Positions 1 to 5,503 of a stretch of DNA of 5,543 nt are shown here, one piece after another. Under the pieces are notes generated by a model. It did no database searches and was not told the DNA's origin. It worked only from the letters and a program-made list of their open reading frames with translations. Source of the stretch: Kiritimatiellia bacterium (lineage in GTDB: Bacteria > Verrucomicrobiota > Kiritimatiellia > JAAZAB01). The translations under genes and the position numbers were made by a program. The stretch is from the NCBI GenBank assembly GCA_018400335.1, contig JAGYMT010000150.1, positions 1 to 5,543 of the forward strand. The letters are read 5' to 3'. Numbering within the stretch: the first letter of the stretch is position 1; each line of letters starts with the position of its first letter.

Positions 1-43
1 ACAGTGCCGGATGTCAATTGAAAGAGTGCCTGTCAGCAATTAG

Positions 44-198
44 CATTATGGGTGGTCTCCTGCCGCCTTGCGCGGCAGGATCCCGAGATTGGGGCGAAAA
101 GCATGCCTTTTCGCCTCAATCTATCGTTCCTGCGACACCCGCCGTCGCCAAGGCCGCTATGGCGGACACGCAAGGTCGCATGGGACGGAATCATAATG
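44..198. other. Hairpin-rich intergenic stretch bounded by a short inverted repeat
   Basis: I see no convincing gene in the first 360 bases, but this part is strongly structured. CATTATG (44-50) is matched by CATAATG (192-198). Inside are a perfect 9-bp hairpin (58-66 with 72-80, 5-nt loop), a 14-bp hairpin with one G-U pair (87-100 with 108-121, loop 101-107), and a nested set: TGCGAC (131-136) with GTCGCA (175-180), and CCGCC (139-143) with GGCGG (161-165). None is followed by a T-run, so simple intrinsic terminators are unlikely. It could be a dispersed palindromic repeat, a small non-autonomous element or a structured RNA. The sequence alone does not decide between these, and no flanking target-site duplication is visible. 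Confidence 0.4.
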
Positions 199-232
199 AG
201 AATATAGTGTTTCAGATAAATAACTTCATAAA

Positions 233-310
233 TTAACCGCGAAAGAACACAAAGATCGCATAGAAAGCAGGTTTTTTGATCTTTGTGTTCTCTGCGTTCT
301 TTGTGGTTAA
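233..310. repeat. Imperfect palindromic intergenic repeat ('NHKE'-type)
   Basis: The left arm (233-257) and right arm (278-310) are inverted copies. TTAACC (233-238) pairs with GGTTAA (305-310), and GAACACAAAGATC (245-257) pairs perfectly with GATCTTTGTGTTC (278-290). The right arm has about 8 extra bases, giving a bulge. The loop is 258-277 and contains T6. The arms are built from loose units of the type (A)CCGCAAAGAACACAAAGA. On the minus strand the palindrome reads in one frame as a string containing NHKERREHKD. From memory, this kind of peptide is a familiar artefact when this intergenic repeat family is wrongly called as a gene in environmental bacterial genomes. I regard it as a non-coding dispersed repeat. 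The family assignment is from memory and needs a search. Confidence 0.6.
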
Positions 311-411
311 ATACCTGAACATCTATAGCTGGCTCGAAAGCTGAATTATACTCTTGCGCGCCCATGTTGACGCGGCTATTCTTTGAGCGTGAGAAAGGCA
401 GGATGCGGCTT

Positions 412-594
412 ATGGAAAATGAGTCAATGACTTCGAGTTATCCGCGCAGGCAGAAGCGAAGCGCTTGCGCCAACCTGTCCTTGGCTCAGGAGCAGGCAAG
501 GGTGCGAGGCATGTCAGTCGAGGCGAGGATGAAGGCTGCGTTGACAATGAAATCGCGTTTCGCCTGGATCAATCCGCGGAAGAAGGACGACTAG
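412..594 (+). CDS. Small basic protein of unknown function, upstream partner of the nucleotidyltransferase
   Basis: From the ATG at 412 this is a 60-residue protein rich in Arg and Lys and without an obvious membrane segment or signal peptide. I do not recognise a named family. The C-terminal half, around the string EQARVRGMSVEARMKAAL, looks helical and resembles the short helical proteins often encoded just upstream of stand-alone nucleotidyltransferases. It ends three bases before the ATG of the next gene, so the two are probably translated together, and a partner or antitoxin-like role is possible but only inferred. The start is uncertain. ATG 412 has AGGA at 400-403 with 8-base spacing. 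ATG 403 and ATG 364 are in-frame alternatives (63 and 76 residues). A TATACT box at 347-352 could be a -10 element but lacks a good -35. Confidence 0.5.
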   Translation: MENESMTSSYPRRQKRSACANLSLAQEQARVRGMSVEARMKAALTMKSRFAWINPRKKDD

Positions 595-597
595 CCA

Positions 598-1158
598 ATG
601 ACGGATGATTCCGATTCCCTGTTGCGAGCCGCCGAGACGGTGGCCGGTATACTGAAGAAGCATCGTGTTGATGCTGTGGTTATTGGCGCGACAGCGCTCG
701 CGGCTCATCATTACGTGAGACAGACCGATGATATTGATCTTGGGGTCAATGCCGATCTTCCGACTTTGAGGGCGCTGGTGGAATCTATCAGGCAGGCCGG
801 TTTCGGTGCAGAGTTAAGAGAGCCGGATGCCGATGATCCGCTGGGCGGGGTTGTTGATGTTTCAGGACCTTTTGGATTGTTGCAGATCATCAGTTTTGAG
901 GGGCGTTTTCCAGCGGTTATTGACGATGCTCTGCGCGAAGCTACGATGACGGTTCATTCGGGCAGTCTCCTCAGGCTTGCACCCATTCCCCATCTAATCG
1001 CTTTGAAGCTCTACGCTGGCGGGCACAAATCCAGGGCTGATATCGTTGAACTCCTGATCCGTAATCCCGAGCTTGATCTTGACGAAATTCGCGCAACTTG
1101 CGCCCGCTATCGCCTGCCGGGCATCGAAGAGCTTATCGAGGACGTGAGGCAGATTTGA
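598..1158 (+). CDS. Nucleotidyltransferase-like protein (AbiEii/MNT-type fold), possible toxin or modifier
   Basis: This is a 186-residue soluble protein. Residues 26-50 show the nucleotidyltransferase signature: a beta strand ending VVIGATA (G30 in place of the usual GG/GS loop), then RQTDDIDLGV, with D45 and D47 as the likely metal-binding pair. Residues 131-153 contain LIALKLYAGGHKSRADIVELL with K137, R146 and D148, matching the downstream helix block seen in AbiEii-like and minimal nucleotidyltransferase (MNT) proteins. Families of this fold transfer a nucleotide to RNA, protein or a small molecule, and many act as toxins of two-gene modules. Here the target is unknown. It follows the small upstream gene by three bases, with a ribosome binding site (AGAAGGA, 581-587) inside that gene. 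Codon use is less GC-biased than in the downstream ilv/leu genes, which hints at separate ancestry. Fold confidence is good; a toxin role is only inference. Confidence 0.72.
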   Translation: MTDDSDSLLRAAETVAGILKKHRVDAVVIGATALAAHHYVRQTDDIDLGVNADLPTLRALVESIRQAGFGAELREPDADDPLGGVVDVSGPFGLLQIISFEGRFPAVIDDALREATMTVHSGSLLRLAPIPHLIALKLYAGGHKSRADIVELLIRNPELDLDEIRATCARYRLPGIEELIEDVRQI

Positions 1159-1234
1159 TCGTGTTCCGGAGTGATGAGGGTGGGCGTCCGGAGTGCCTTG
1201 TACCCTCCGGCTCCAACATTCCCGAAAAAAATGT

Positions 1235-1263
1235 TTGACAAGTTTCCCGGCCTGCGTCATATT
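1235..1263 (+). promoter_or_regulatory. Sigma70-type promoter for the ilvBN-leuA leader
   Basis: There is a perfect -35 box TTGACA at 1235-1240, an exact 17-base spacer, and a -10 box CATATT at 1258-1263 (four of six consensus positions). The predicted transcription start is 1270-1271, at or next to the ATG of the leader reading frame. Just upstream, AACATT (1215-1220) and AATGTT (1230-1235) form a 6-bp inverted repeat that touches the -35 box. It could be an operator, but it is short and may be chance. Confidence 0.6.
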
Positions 1264-1270
1264 TCATGGC

Positions 1271-1387
1271 ATGAATATTGAAACGGCAGGTTTGTCTCTC
1301 GTGAAGGTACCGGTTGTCGGTGTATTGGCGCCCTTATTGCGCCTTGCCGACGGCCTTGTGTTCACGGTGGGACATGGCTGTTGTTGA
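1271..1387 (+). CDS. Val/Leu-rich leader peptide of the ilvB attenuator
   Basis: This is a 38-codon reading frame between the promoter and the terminator. Fifteen of its residues are branched-chain: seven Val, seven Leu and one Ile. In codons 13-25 (1307-1345), eight of thirteen are Val or Leu, including V15-V16 and L22-L23. This is the hallmark of leader peptides of ilv operons, where ribosome stalling on these codons senses charged tRNA-Val and tRNA-Leu. The start is ambiguous. ATG 1271 lies at the predicted transcript 5' end and would be leaderless. GTG 1301, in frame, has GGCAGG at 1285-1290 ten bases upstream and gives a 28-residue peptide that keeps the control codons. The end of the frame overlaps the antiterminator strand. 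It has no expected function as a protein. Confidence 0.7.
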   Translation: MNIETAGLSLVKVPVVGVLAPLLRLADGLVFTVGHGCC

Positions 1388-1430
1388 AGGCGTATCAGGG
1401 CGCAGGCATGAAGGCAGGACCCACCGTGAG
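1361..1430 (+). promoter_or_regulatory. Antiterminator alternative pairing of the ilvB attenuator
   Basis: CACGGTGGG at 1363-1371, inside the last part of the leader frame, is exactly complementary to CCCACCGTG at 1420-1428, the left arm of the terminator. Outer pairs 1362-1429 and a 1361-1430 wobble extend it to 11 pairs, longer than the 9-bp terminator. A second block pairs 1373-1380 with 1403-1410 (seven of eight). The two structures exclude each other. A ribosome stalled on codons 13-25 would leave 1361-1380 free, so the antiterminator forms. A ribosome reaching the stop at 1385-1387 would mask this strand, so the terminator forms. A further hairpin (GTCGG 1316-1320 with CCGAC 1347-1351, and GGCGC 1327-1331 with GCGCC 1339-1343) may be the pause structure. 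I found no strong pairing that would sequester 1363-1371 when the leader is not translated. Confidence 0.65.
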
Positions 1431-1451
1431 ATAACGGTGGGTTTTTTTATT
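1419..1451 (+). terminator. Intrinsic terminator (attenuator) before ilvB
   Basis: This is a 9-bp stem, ACCCACCGT (1419-1427) with ACGGTGGGT (1434-1442), with a 6-base loop and a T-run at 1442-1448. It lies about 20 bases before the ilvB start codon and downstream of a strong promoter and leader frame, so it is placed to stop transcription before the structural genes. A stopped transcript would be about 180 nt. Confidence 0.85.
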
Positions 1452-1471
1452 CCGGCGGGGAGGATAGGATT

Positions 1472-3193
1472 ATGAGAACAGGTGTGGAATGTTTGATGGA
1501 TGGGTTGAAGCGCGCGGGGGTGAAGACGATTTTCGGGCTGCCGGGCGGGTCGGTTCTGGATATCTTTCAGAAGCTCTACCGTGCGCCGTTCGAGTTCATA
1601 CTCGCGAGGCACGAGCAGGGCGCGGCGCACATGGCCGACGGCTACGCGCGGGCGACCGGCAAGGTGGGCTGCTGTTTGGTGACATCCGGGCCGGGCGCGA
1701 CGAACGCAGTCACAGGCATGGCGAATGCCTATATGGACTCGATCCCGATGGTCTGCATAACAGGGCAAGTGCCGTCGAATATGATCGGGAACGACGCGTT
1801 CCAGGAGGCGGATATGACGGGCATCAGCAGGCCCGTGACTAAGCACAACTATCTGGTCCGGAACGTTGACGACCTGCCGCGCATAATCGCGGAGGCGTTT
1901 TATATCGCCGGCACCGGCCGGCCCGGCCCCGTGCTGATTGACATTCCGAAGGACGTGCAGCGGGCGCGGACCAATGCTCCCGATCCGGAAAAGGTCGAGA
2001 TAAGGGGCTACCATCCGAACCTGAAGGGAGAGCCCAAAGAGATCGCCCGCCTCGCTGAGGCCATCAACAGTGCGGAGCGGCCCCTGTTTTACGTTGGCGG
2101 CGGCGCGATACTGAGCAATGCGGCGGAGCTGGTGACCCGGCTGGCGCGCAAGGCTAATGCGCCTGTTACGACGACGCTGCTGGGGCTCGGCGCGTTCCCT
2201 GAGACTGATCCGCTGGCGCTGCGCATGCTCGGAATGCACGGGAGCGTGGCGGCCAACCGCGCGACTCAGGAGTGCGACCTGCTTGTCTCGATAGGCGCTC
2301 GCTTTGACGACCGCGTGACGGGCAAGATCTCGCAGTTCGCGCCAAAGGCGCGGATCGCCCATATTGATATTGACCCCGCTTCCATTTCGAAGAGCGTCCG
2401 GGCCGATATTCCCGTCGTCGGCGACGTGGCATACGTGCTGAAGAAGCTGATCCCGCAAATCGAAACGCGGGACCGCGGCGAATGGCTTGCGAAGGTTGGC
2501 GGGTGGAAGGACAAGCACCCCTTCGATTATGACAGGGACGATTCGAAGCTGATGCCTCAATACGTGATCGAGCAGATCTACGAGATCACGAAGGGCGACG
2601 CGATAATCGTGACCGAGGTGGGCCAGCACCAGATGTGGGCGGCGCAGTTCCTCGGCTTCGAAGCGCCCAACCGCTGGATGACCTCCGGCGGTCTCGGCAC
2701 CATGGGCTACGGACTGCCCGCCGCTATCGGCGCGCAGATCGGAAGGCCGGACAAGACGGTCGTGGACATCGCCGGGGACGGCAGCGTGCAGATGAATTTC
2801 CAGGAGCTGGTCGTGGCGGTGGAGCACAAAGTTCCGATCAAGGTCGTGATCCTCAATAACGGCTACCTCGGCATGGTGAGGCAGTGGCAGGAGATGTTTT
2901 ACAACAGGGAGTATTCGGCCACCTGCCTCGGCAGGACCGGGCGCCCGAAGATGGAGAAGATCCGCAAGTGCCGCGACTCGAAGTACCTGCCGGACTTCGT
3001 CAAGCTCGCGGAGGCGCACGGCGCGCTGGGCCTGCGGGTGGAGAAGAAGAAGGACGTTGTTCCGACGCTGAAGAAGGCGTTCGCGTCGGACCTGCCGGCG
3101 GTGATCGAGTGCGTTGTTGAAAAGGAAGTCAACGTATATCCCATGGTGCCGGCGGGCGCTTCGCTCACCGAGATGATTCACAGTATGGCTTGA
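1472..3193 (+). CDS. ilvB: Acetolactate synthase (acetohydroxyacid synthase), large catalytic subunit
   Basis: A 573-residue, full-length cytoplasmic enzyme that uses ThDP, Mg2+ and FAD. It condenses two pyruvates to 2-acetolactate, or pyruvate with 2-oxobutyrate to 2-aceto-2-hydroxybutyrate, the first common step to Val, Leu and Ile. The N-terminal pyrimidine-binding domain has the catalytic glutamate E48 in RHEQGA, and SGPGATN (72-78). ITGQVPSNMIG follows at 96-106. The central FAD-associated domain has GARFDDRVTGK (275-285). The C-terminal pyrophosphate domain has GDGS (435-438) through NN (462-463), the ThDP/Mg motif, then W472 in RQWQ. Between Y481-S482 and PDFV (507-510) there are 24 residues where E. 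coli-type enzymes have about seven, an insertion next to the active-site mobile loop. The start has a strong ribosome site, GGGGAGGA at 1457-1464. ilvN follows after 15 bases. Transcription is probably set by the upstream attenuator. Confidence 0.96.
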   Translation: MRTGVECLMDGLKRAGVKTIFGLPGGSVLDIFQKLYRAPFEFILARHEQGAAHMADGYARATGKVGCCLVTSGPGATNAVTGMANAYMDSIPMVCITGQVPSNMIGNDAFQEADMTGISRPVTKHNYLVRNVDDLPRIIAEAFYIAGTGRPGPVLIDIPKDVQRARTNAPDPEKVEIRGYHPNLKGEPKEIARLAEAINSAERPLFYVGGGAILSNAAELVTRLARKANAPVTTTLLGLGAFPETDPLALRMLGMHGSVAANRATQECDLLVSIGARFDDRVTGKISQFAPKARIAHIDIDPASISKSVRADIPVVGDVAYVLKKLIPQIETRDRGEWLAKVGGWKDKHPFDYDRDDSKLMPQYVIEQIYEITKGDAIIVTEVGQHQMWAAQFLGFEAPNRWMTSGGLGTMGYGLPAAIGAQIGRPDKTVVDIAGDGSVQMNFQELVVAVEHKVPIKVVILNNGYLGMVRQWQEMFYNREYSATCLGRTGRPKMEKIRKCRDSKYLPDFVKLAEAHGALGLRVEKKKDVVPTLKKAFASDLPAVIECVVEKEVNVYPMVPAGASLTEMIHSMA

Positions 3194-3208
3194 GAAAGGA
3201 ATAACAAT

Positions 3209-3697
3209 ATGAAACATATAATATCCGCCATGGTGGAAAACCAGCCCGGCGTGCTCGCCCGCGTGGTGGGTCTGATTTCGGGGCGCGGCTACAATATTCA
3301 CAGCTTGAACGTGGCGCCGACACAGGACCAGACCTTATCAAGAATAACGATGGTCGTTCTTGGCGACGACCATGTTCTTGAGCAGGTCACAAAACACCTT
3401 AACAAGCTGGTTGACGTGGTGAAAGTGTATGATCTCACGGGCGAGAAGTACGTCGGCCGCGAACTGGTGCTCGTGAAGGTGCGGGCGACGGCAAAAAGCC
3501 GTGCCGAGCTGATAGATCTGGCCGCCCTGTTCCAGGCGCGCATTGTCCAGGTGCGGAACAGGTCCGTCACCATCCAGATGGTCGGCGGCGAGGAGGACGT
3601 CAGCAGCTTTCTGGGGCTGATAAAATCGAATGGAATTCTCGATCTCTCCCGGACCGGTGTCATAGCGGTCGGCAATCCGGAGGAGGCCGGGGATTAG
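3209..3697 (+). CDS. ilvN: Acetolactate synthase, small regulatory subunit
   Basis: A 162-residue subunit, the same size as E. coli IlvH. It binds the catalytic subunit, stimulates it, and confers feedback inhibition by valine. An N-terminal ACT domain (about 3-77) contains ENQPGVLARVVGLISGRGYN. N11, G14 and N29 match positions known from E. coli IlvH to be needed for valine binding, so the enzyme should be valine-sensitive. SLNVAPTQDQTLSRITMVV continues the domain (33-51). The C-terminal domain (about 84-157) has the usual RELVLVKV and ARSG-like SRTGVIAV segments. The ATG follows GAAAGGA (3194-3200) with 8-base spacing and sits 15 bases after ilvB, so the two are co-transcribed. Its stop codon TAG (3695-3697) lies inside the first unit of a heptamer repeat array. 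Confidence 0.96.
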   Translation: MKHIISAMVENQPGVLARVVGLISGRGYNIHSLNVAPTQDQTLSRITMVVLGDDHVLEQVTKHLNKLVDVVKVYDLTGEKYVGRELVLVKVRATAKSRAELIDLAALFQARIVQVRNRSVTIQMVGGEEDVSSFLGLIKSNGILDLSRTGVIAVGNPEEAGD

Positions 3698-3826
3698 GCG
3701 TTAGGGGTTAGGTGTTAGGGACTAGCGCCTAGCGCCTAGTGACTAGCTCCTGGGGGTTAGGTGTTAGGGGTTAGGGGTTAGGCGTTAGGGACTAGCGCCT
3801 AGCGCCTAGTGACTAGCTCCTGGTTT
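3694..3826 (+). repeat. Phased 7-bp repeat array with a 70-bp super-repeat, between ilvN and leuA
   Basis: From 3694 the sequence divides exactly into 19 consecutive heptamers of the form YTRGNNN: TTAGGCG, TTAGGGG, TTAGGTG, TTAGGGA, CTAGCGC, CTAGCGC, CTAGTGA, CTAGCTC, CTGGGGG and so on, the last being the degenerate CTGGTTT at 3820-3826. A higher-order repeat of ten heptamers is visible: 3694-3753 and 3764-3823 match at 58 of 60 positions (differences at 3699 and 3713). TTAG and CTAG carry stop codons on both strands. Because 7 is not a multiple of 3, the array closes all six frames. It fills most of the 158-base ilvN-leuA gap. Such heptamer arrays are known as intergenic repeats in cyanobacteria and other genomes; their function is unknown. 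No T-run terminator is present, so read-through into leuA is plausible. Confidence 0.9.
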
Positions 3827-3855
3827 TGGGATTTTCCGGATGGGAACGGGGGAAA

Positions 3856-5418
3856 ATGAAAAAACGAAAGATACAGATATTCGATACTACGCTGAGGGAC
3901 GGCGAGCAGTGTCCCGGCGCGAGCATGAACCACAGGGAGAAGATGCAGATTGCCCGGCAGTTGGCGCGCCTCAATGTTGACGTGATCGAGGCCGGGTTTC
4001 CCATAGCCTCGCCCGATGATTTCCGGTCCGTGCGCATAATCGCGGAGACGATCAAGGGTCCCAGGATCGCCGGGCTCGCCCGCAGTCTGAACAAGGATAT
4101 CGAGCGCTGCGCCGAGGCGGTGGAGCCCGCGGGCGATAAAGGCAGGATTCATGTCTTTCTCGCCACCTCCCGTATTCACAGGGAATTCAAGCTGAAGAAA
4201 AGCAGGGCGGAGATCCTGAAACTGGCGGCCGGCGCGGTATCCTACGCGCGCAAGCTGTGCAAGGACATCGAGTTCAGTCCGGAGGATGCGTCGCGCACCG
4301 AGCCTGCCTTTCTCGCCGAGGTGACGCGGGCCGTAATTGAGGCGGGCGCCTCGACGGTCAACATTCCGGACACGGTGGGTTACGCCGAGCCCGTCGAGTT
4401 CGGCGATCTCATCGCCTACCTGTTCGAGCACGTTCCGAACATAGAGGACGCGATCATTAACGTGCATTGTCATAACGATCTTGGTCTGGCCGTGGCAAAT
4501 TCTCTTGCCGCTGTGCGGAACGGGGCCGACGGGGTGGAGTGCACCATCAACGGGCTGGGCGAGCGGGCGGGCAACTGCTCGCTTGAAGAAGTGGTGATGG
4601 CGCTGCGGACCAGGTCGGATGTTTTTAAGGTGGAGACCGGTATACGCACGCGCGAACTGTTCAAGACCAGCAGACTGGTCAGCAGTCTGACCGGGATGAT
4701 CGTGCAGCGCAACAAGGCGATCGTCGGCGCCAACGCGTTCGCGCACGAGGCGGGCATTCATCAGGACGGCATCCTCAAGAAGCGCGACACCTACGAGATA
4801 ATGCGCGCGGAGGATATCGGGATCGAGGGCTCCGAGCTGGTGCTCGGTAAACATTCCGGCCGCCATGCCATCATGGACAGGCTCTCAAAAATGGGATTCA
4901 AGATGAAGCCGGAAGAGCTGGACCGCGCCTACCAGCGGTTTGTGGAGCTGGCGGACAAGAAGAAGGCGGTGTATGACGACGACCTGATAGCCATCGCGCG
5001 CGATGAGATGGAGGACATCGGCGGCGTGTACCTGCTCGACTACCTTCACGTGGCGACGGGGACGAACACGGTTCCGACCGCGACGGTGCGCCTGAAGAAG
5101 GGCGATGAGGTCATCCAGGATGCCGCCTGCGGTGACGGCCCGGTGGACGCTTCGCTTAAGACGATAGACAGGATCACGGGACTGCAGGGCAGACTGCTCG
5201 ACTATTCCATACAGGCCGTGACCGTGGGCAAGGATGCGCAGGGCGAGGTGAGCGTGAGGGTCGCCTTCGGAAGCGATGCCGTGAGCGGAAAGGCGGCCGG
5301 CACGGACATCGTGCAGGCAAGCGCCGCGGCCTACCTGGGTTGCGTGAACCGGCATCTGCTCCTGCAAAAGCACCAGAAGGAAGTCAAGGCCGGCGCCCGC
5401 AAGCGCGGACGAAAGTGA
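3856..5418 (+). CDS. leuA: 2-isopropylmalate synthase
   Basis: A 520-residue cytoplasmic enzyme that condenses acetyl-CoA with 2-oxoisovalerate to 2-isopropylmalate, the committed step of leucine synthesis. The N-terminal TIM barrel begins with IFDTTLRDGEQ (8-18), with R14 and D15 at the active site. VHCHNDLG (203-210) and NGLGERAGN (232-240) supply metal ligands H204, H206 and N240. EAGIHQDG (298-305) and LGKHSGRHA (330-338) form the linker region. The C-terminal domain (about 390-500), including GDGPVDA (426-432), is the LeuA dimer domain that binds leucine for feedback inhibition. Length and motif order fit E. coli-type LeuA rather than citramalate or homocitrate synthase, though those relatives cannot be fully excluded by eye. 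The last 16 residues are basic. ATG 3856 is chosen because it follows GGGGG (3847-3851) and the family start; a TTG at 3826 in frame would begin inside the repeat array. Confidence 0.94.
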   Translation: MKKRKIQIFDTTLRDGEQCPGASMNHREKMQIARQLARLNVDVIEAGFPIASPDDFRSVRIIAETIKGPRIAGLARSLNKDIERCAEAVEPAGDKGRIHVFLATSRIHREFKLKKSRAEILKLAAGAVSYARKLCKDIEFSPEDASRTEPAFLAEVTRAVIEAGASTVNIPDTVGYAEPVEFGDLIAYLFEHVPNIEDAIINVHCHNDLGLAVANSLAAVRNGADGVECTINGLGERAGNCSLEEVVMALRTRSDVFKVETGIRTRELFKTSRLVSSLTGMIVQRNKAIVGANAFAHEAGIHQDGILKKRDTYEIMRAEDIGIEGSELVLGKHSGRHAIMDRLSKMGFKMKPEELDRAYQRFVELADKKKAVYDDDLIAIARDEMEDIGGVYLLDYLHVATGTNTVPTATVRLKKGDEVIQDAACGDGPVDASLKTIDRITGLQGRLLDYSIQAVTVGKDAQGEVSVRVAFGSDAVSGKAAGTDIVQASAAAYLGCVNRHLLLQKHQKEVKAGARKRGRK

Positions 5419-5422
5419 CGGG

Positions 5423-5445
5423 GGCACGAGCGAGACGCTCATGCC
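5423..5445 (+). terminator. Stem-loop just after leuA, weak candidate terminator
   Basis: GGCACGAGCG (5423-5432) pairs with CGCTCATGCC (5436-5445), nine of ten positions, around a 3-base AGA loop. It starts four bases after the leuA stop. No T-run follows, so it is not a standard intrinsic terminator. It may protect the 3' end or help Rho-dependent ending. Confidence 0.35.
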
Positions 5446-5453
5446 ACGGTGGT

Positions 5454-5488
5454 GCAACGACGGGGGGCAGACCGATCTGAGTCGTTGC
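5454..5488 (+). other. Nested stem-loop downstream of leuA
   Basis: GCAACGAC (5454-5461) pairs perfectly with GTCGTTGC (5481-5488). Inside, CAGA (5468-5471) pairs with TCTG (5476-5479) around CCGA, and six G bases (5462-5467) sit between the two stems. It has no T-run. It could be a 3' structure of the leuA message. Its role is unknown. Confidence 0.4.
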
Positions 5489-5503
5489 GGCGGGAGAGGC
5501 TTC

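Noticed and set aside
18..236. 72-codon plus-strand frame across the hairpin cluster
   Set aside because: It follows strongly structured non-coding sequence, has no domain and ends in A/T-rich spacer.
33..365. 110-codon minus-strand frame containing NHKERREHKD
   Set aside because: The frame runs through the palindromic repeat and the hairpin cluster; the peptide is a typical artefact of that repeat, not a protein.
1166..1210. Possible terminator after the nucleotidyltransferase gene (CCGGAG 1188-1193 with CTCCGG 1205-1210, or GAGGGT 1176-1181 with ACCCTC 1202-1207)
   Set aside because: The stems are short, compete with each other, and no T-run follows on the plus strand. The 9-base direct repeat TCCGGAGTG (1165-1173 and 1187-1195) explains part of the pattern.
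1271..1471. T-box riboswitch upstream of ilvB
   Set aside because: I see no T-box core sequence or specifier stem; a leader frame with Val/Leu codons explains the region better.
1334..3301. 655-codon open frame on the minus strand opposite ilvB
   Set aside because: It lies wholly antisense to a clear ilvB gene, its translation is rich in His/Arg/Leu with no recognisable domain, and it is the usual shadow of a GC-rich gene with biased third positions.
3694..3826. CRISPR array or telomere-like sequence
   Set aside because: There are no unique spacers between repeats of 23-40 bases; the array is continuous heptamers. The TTAGGG resemblance is incidental to the YTRGNNN unit.
3799..4866. 355-codon open frame on the minus strand opposite leuA
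   Set aside because: Antisense shadow of leuA; low-complexity His/Arg-rich translation, and its stop is merely a CTAG unit of the heptamer array.
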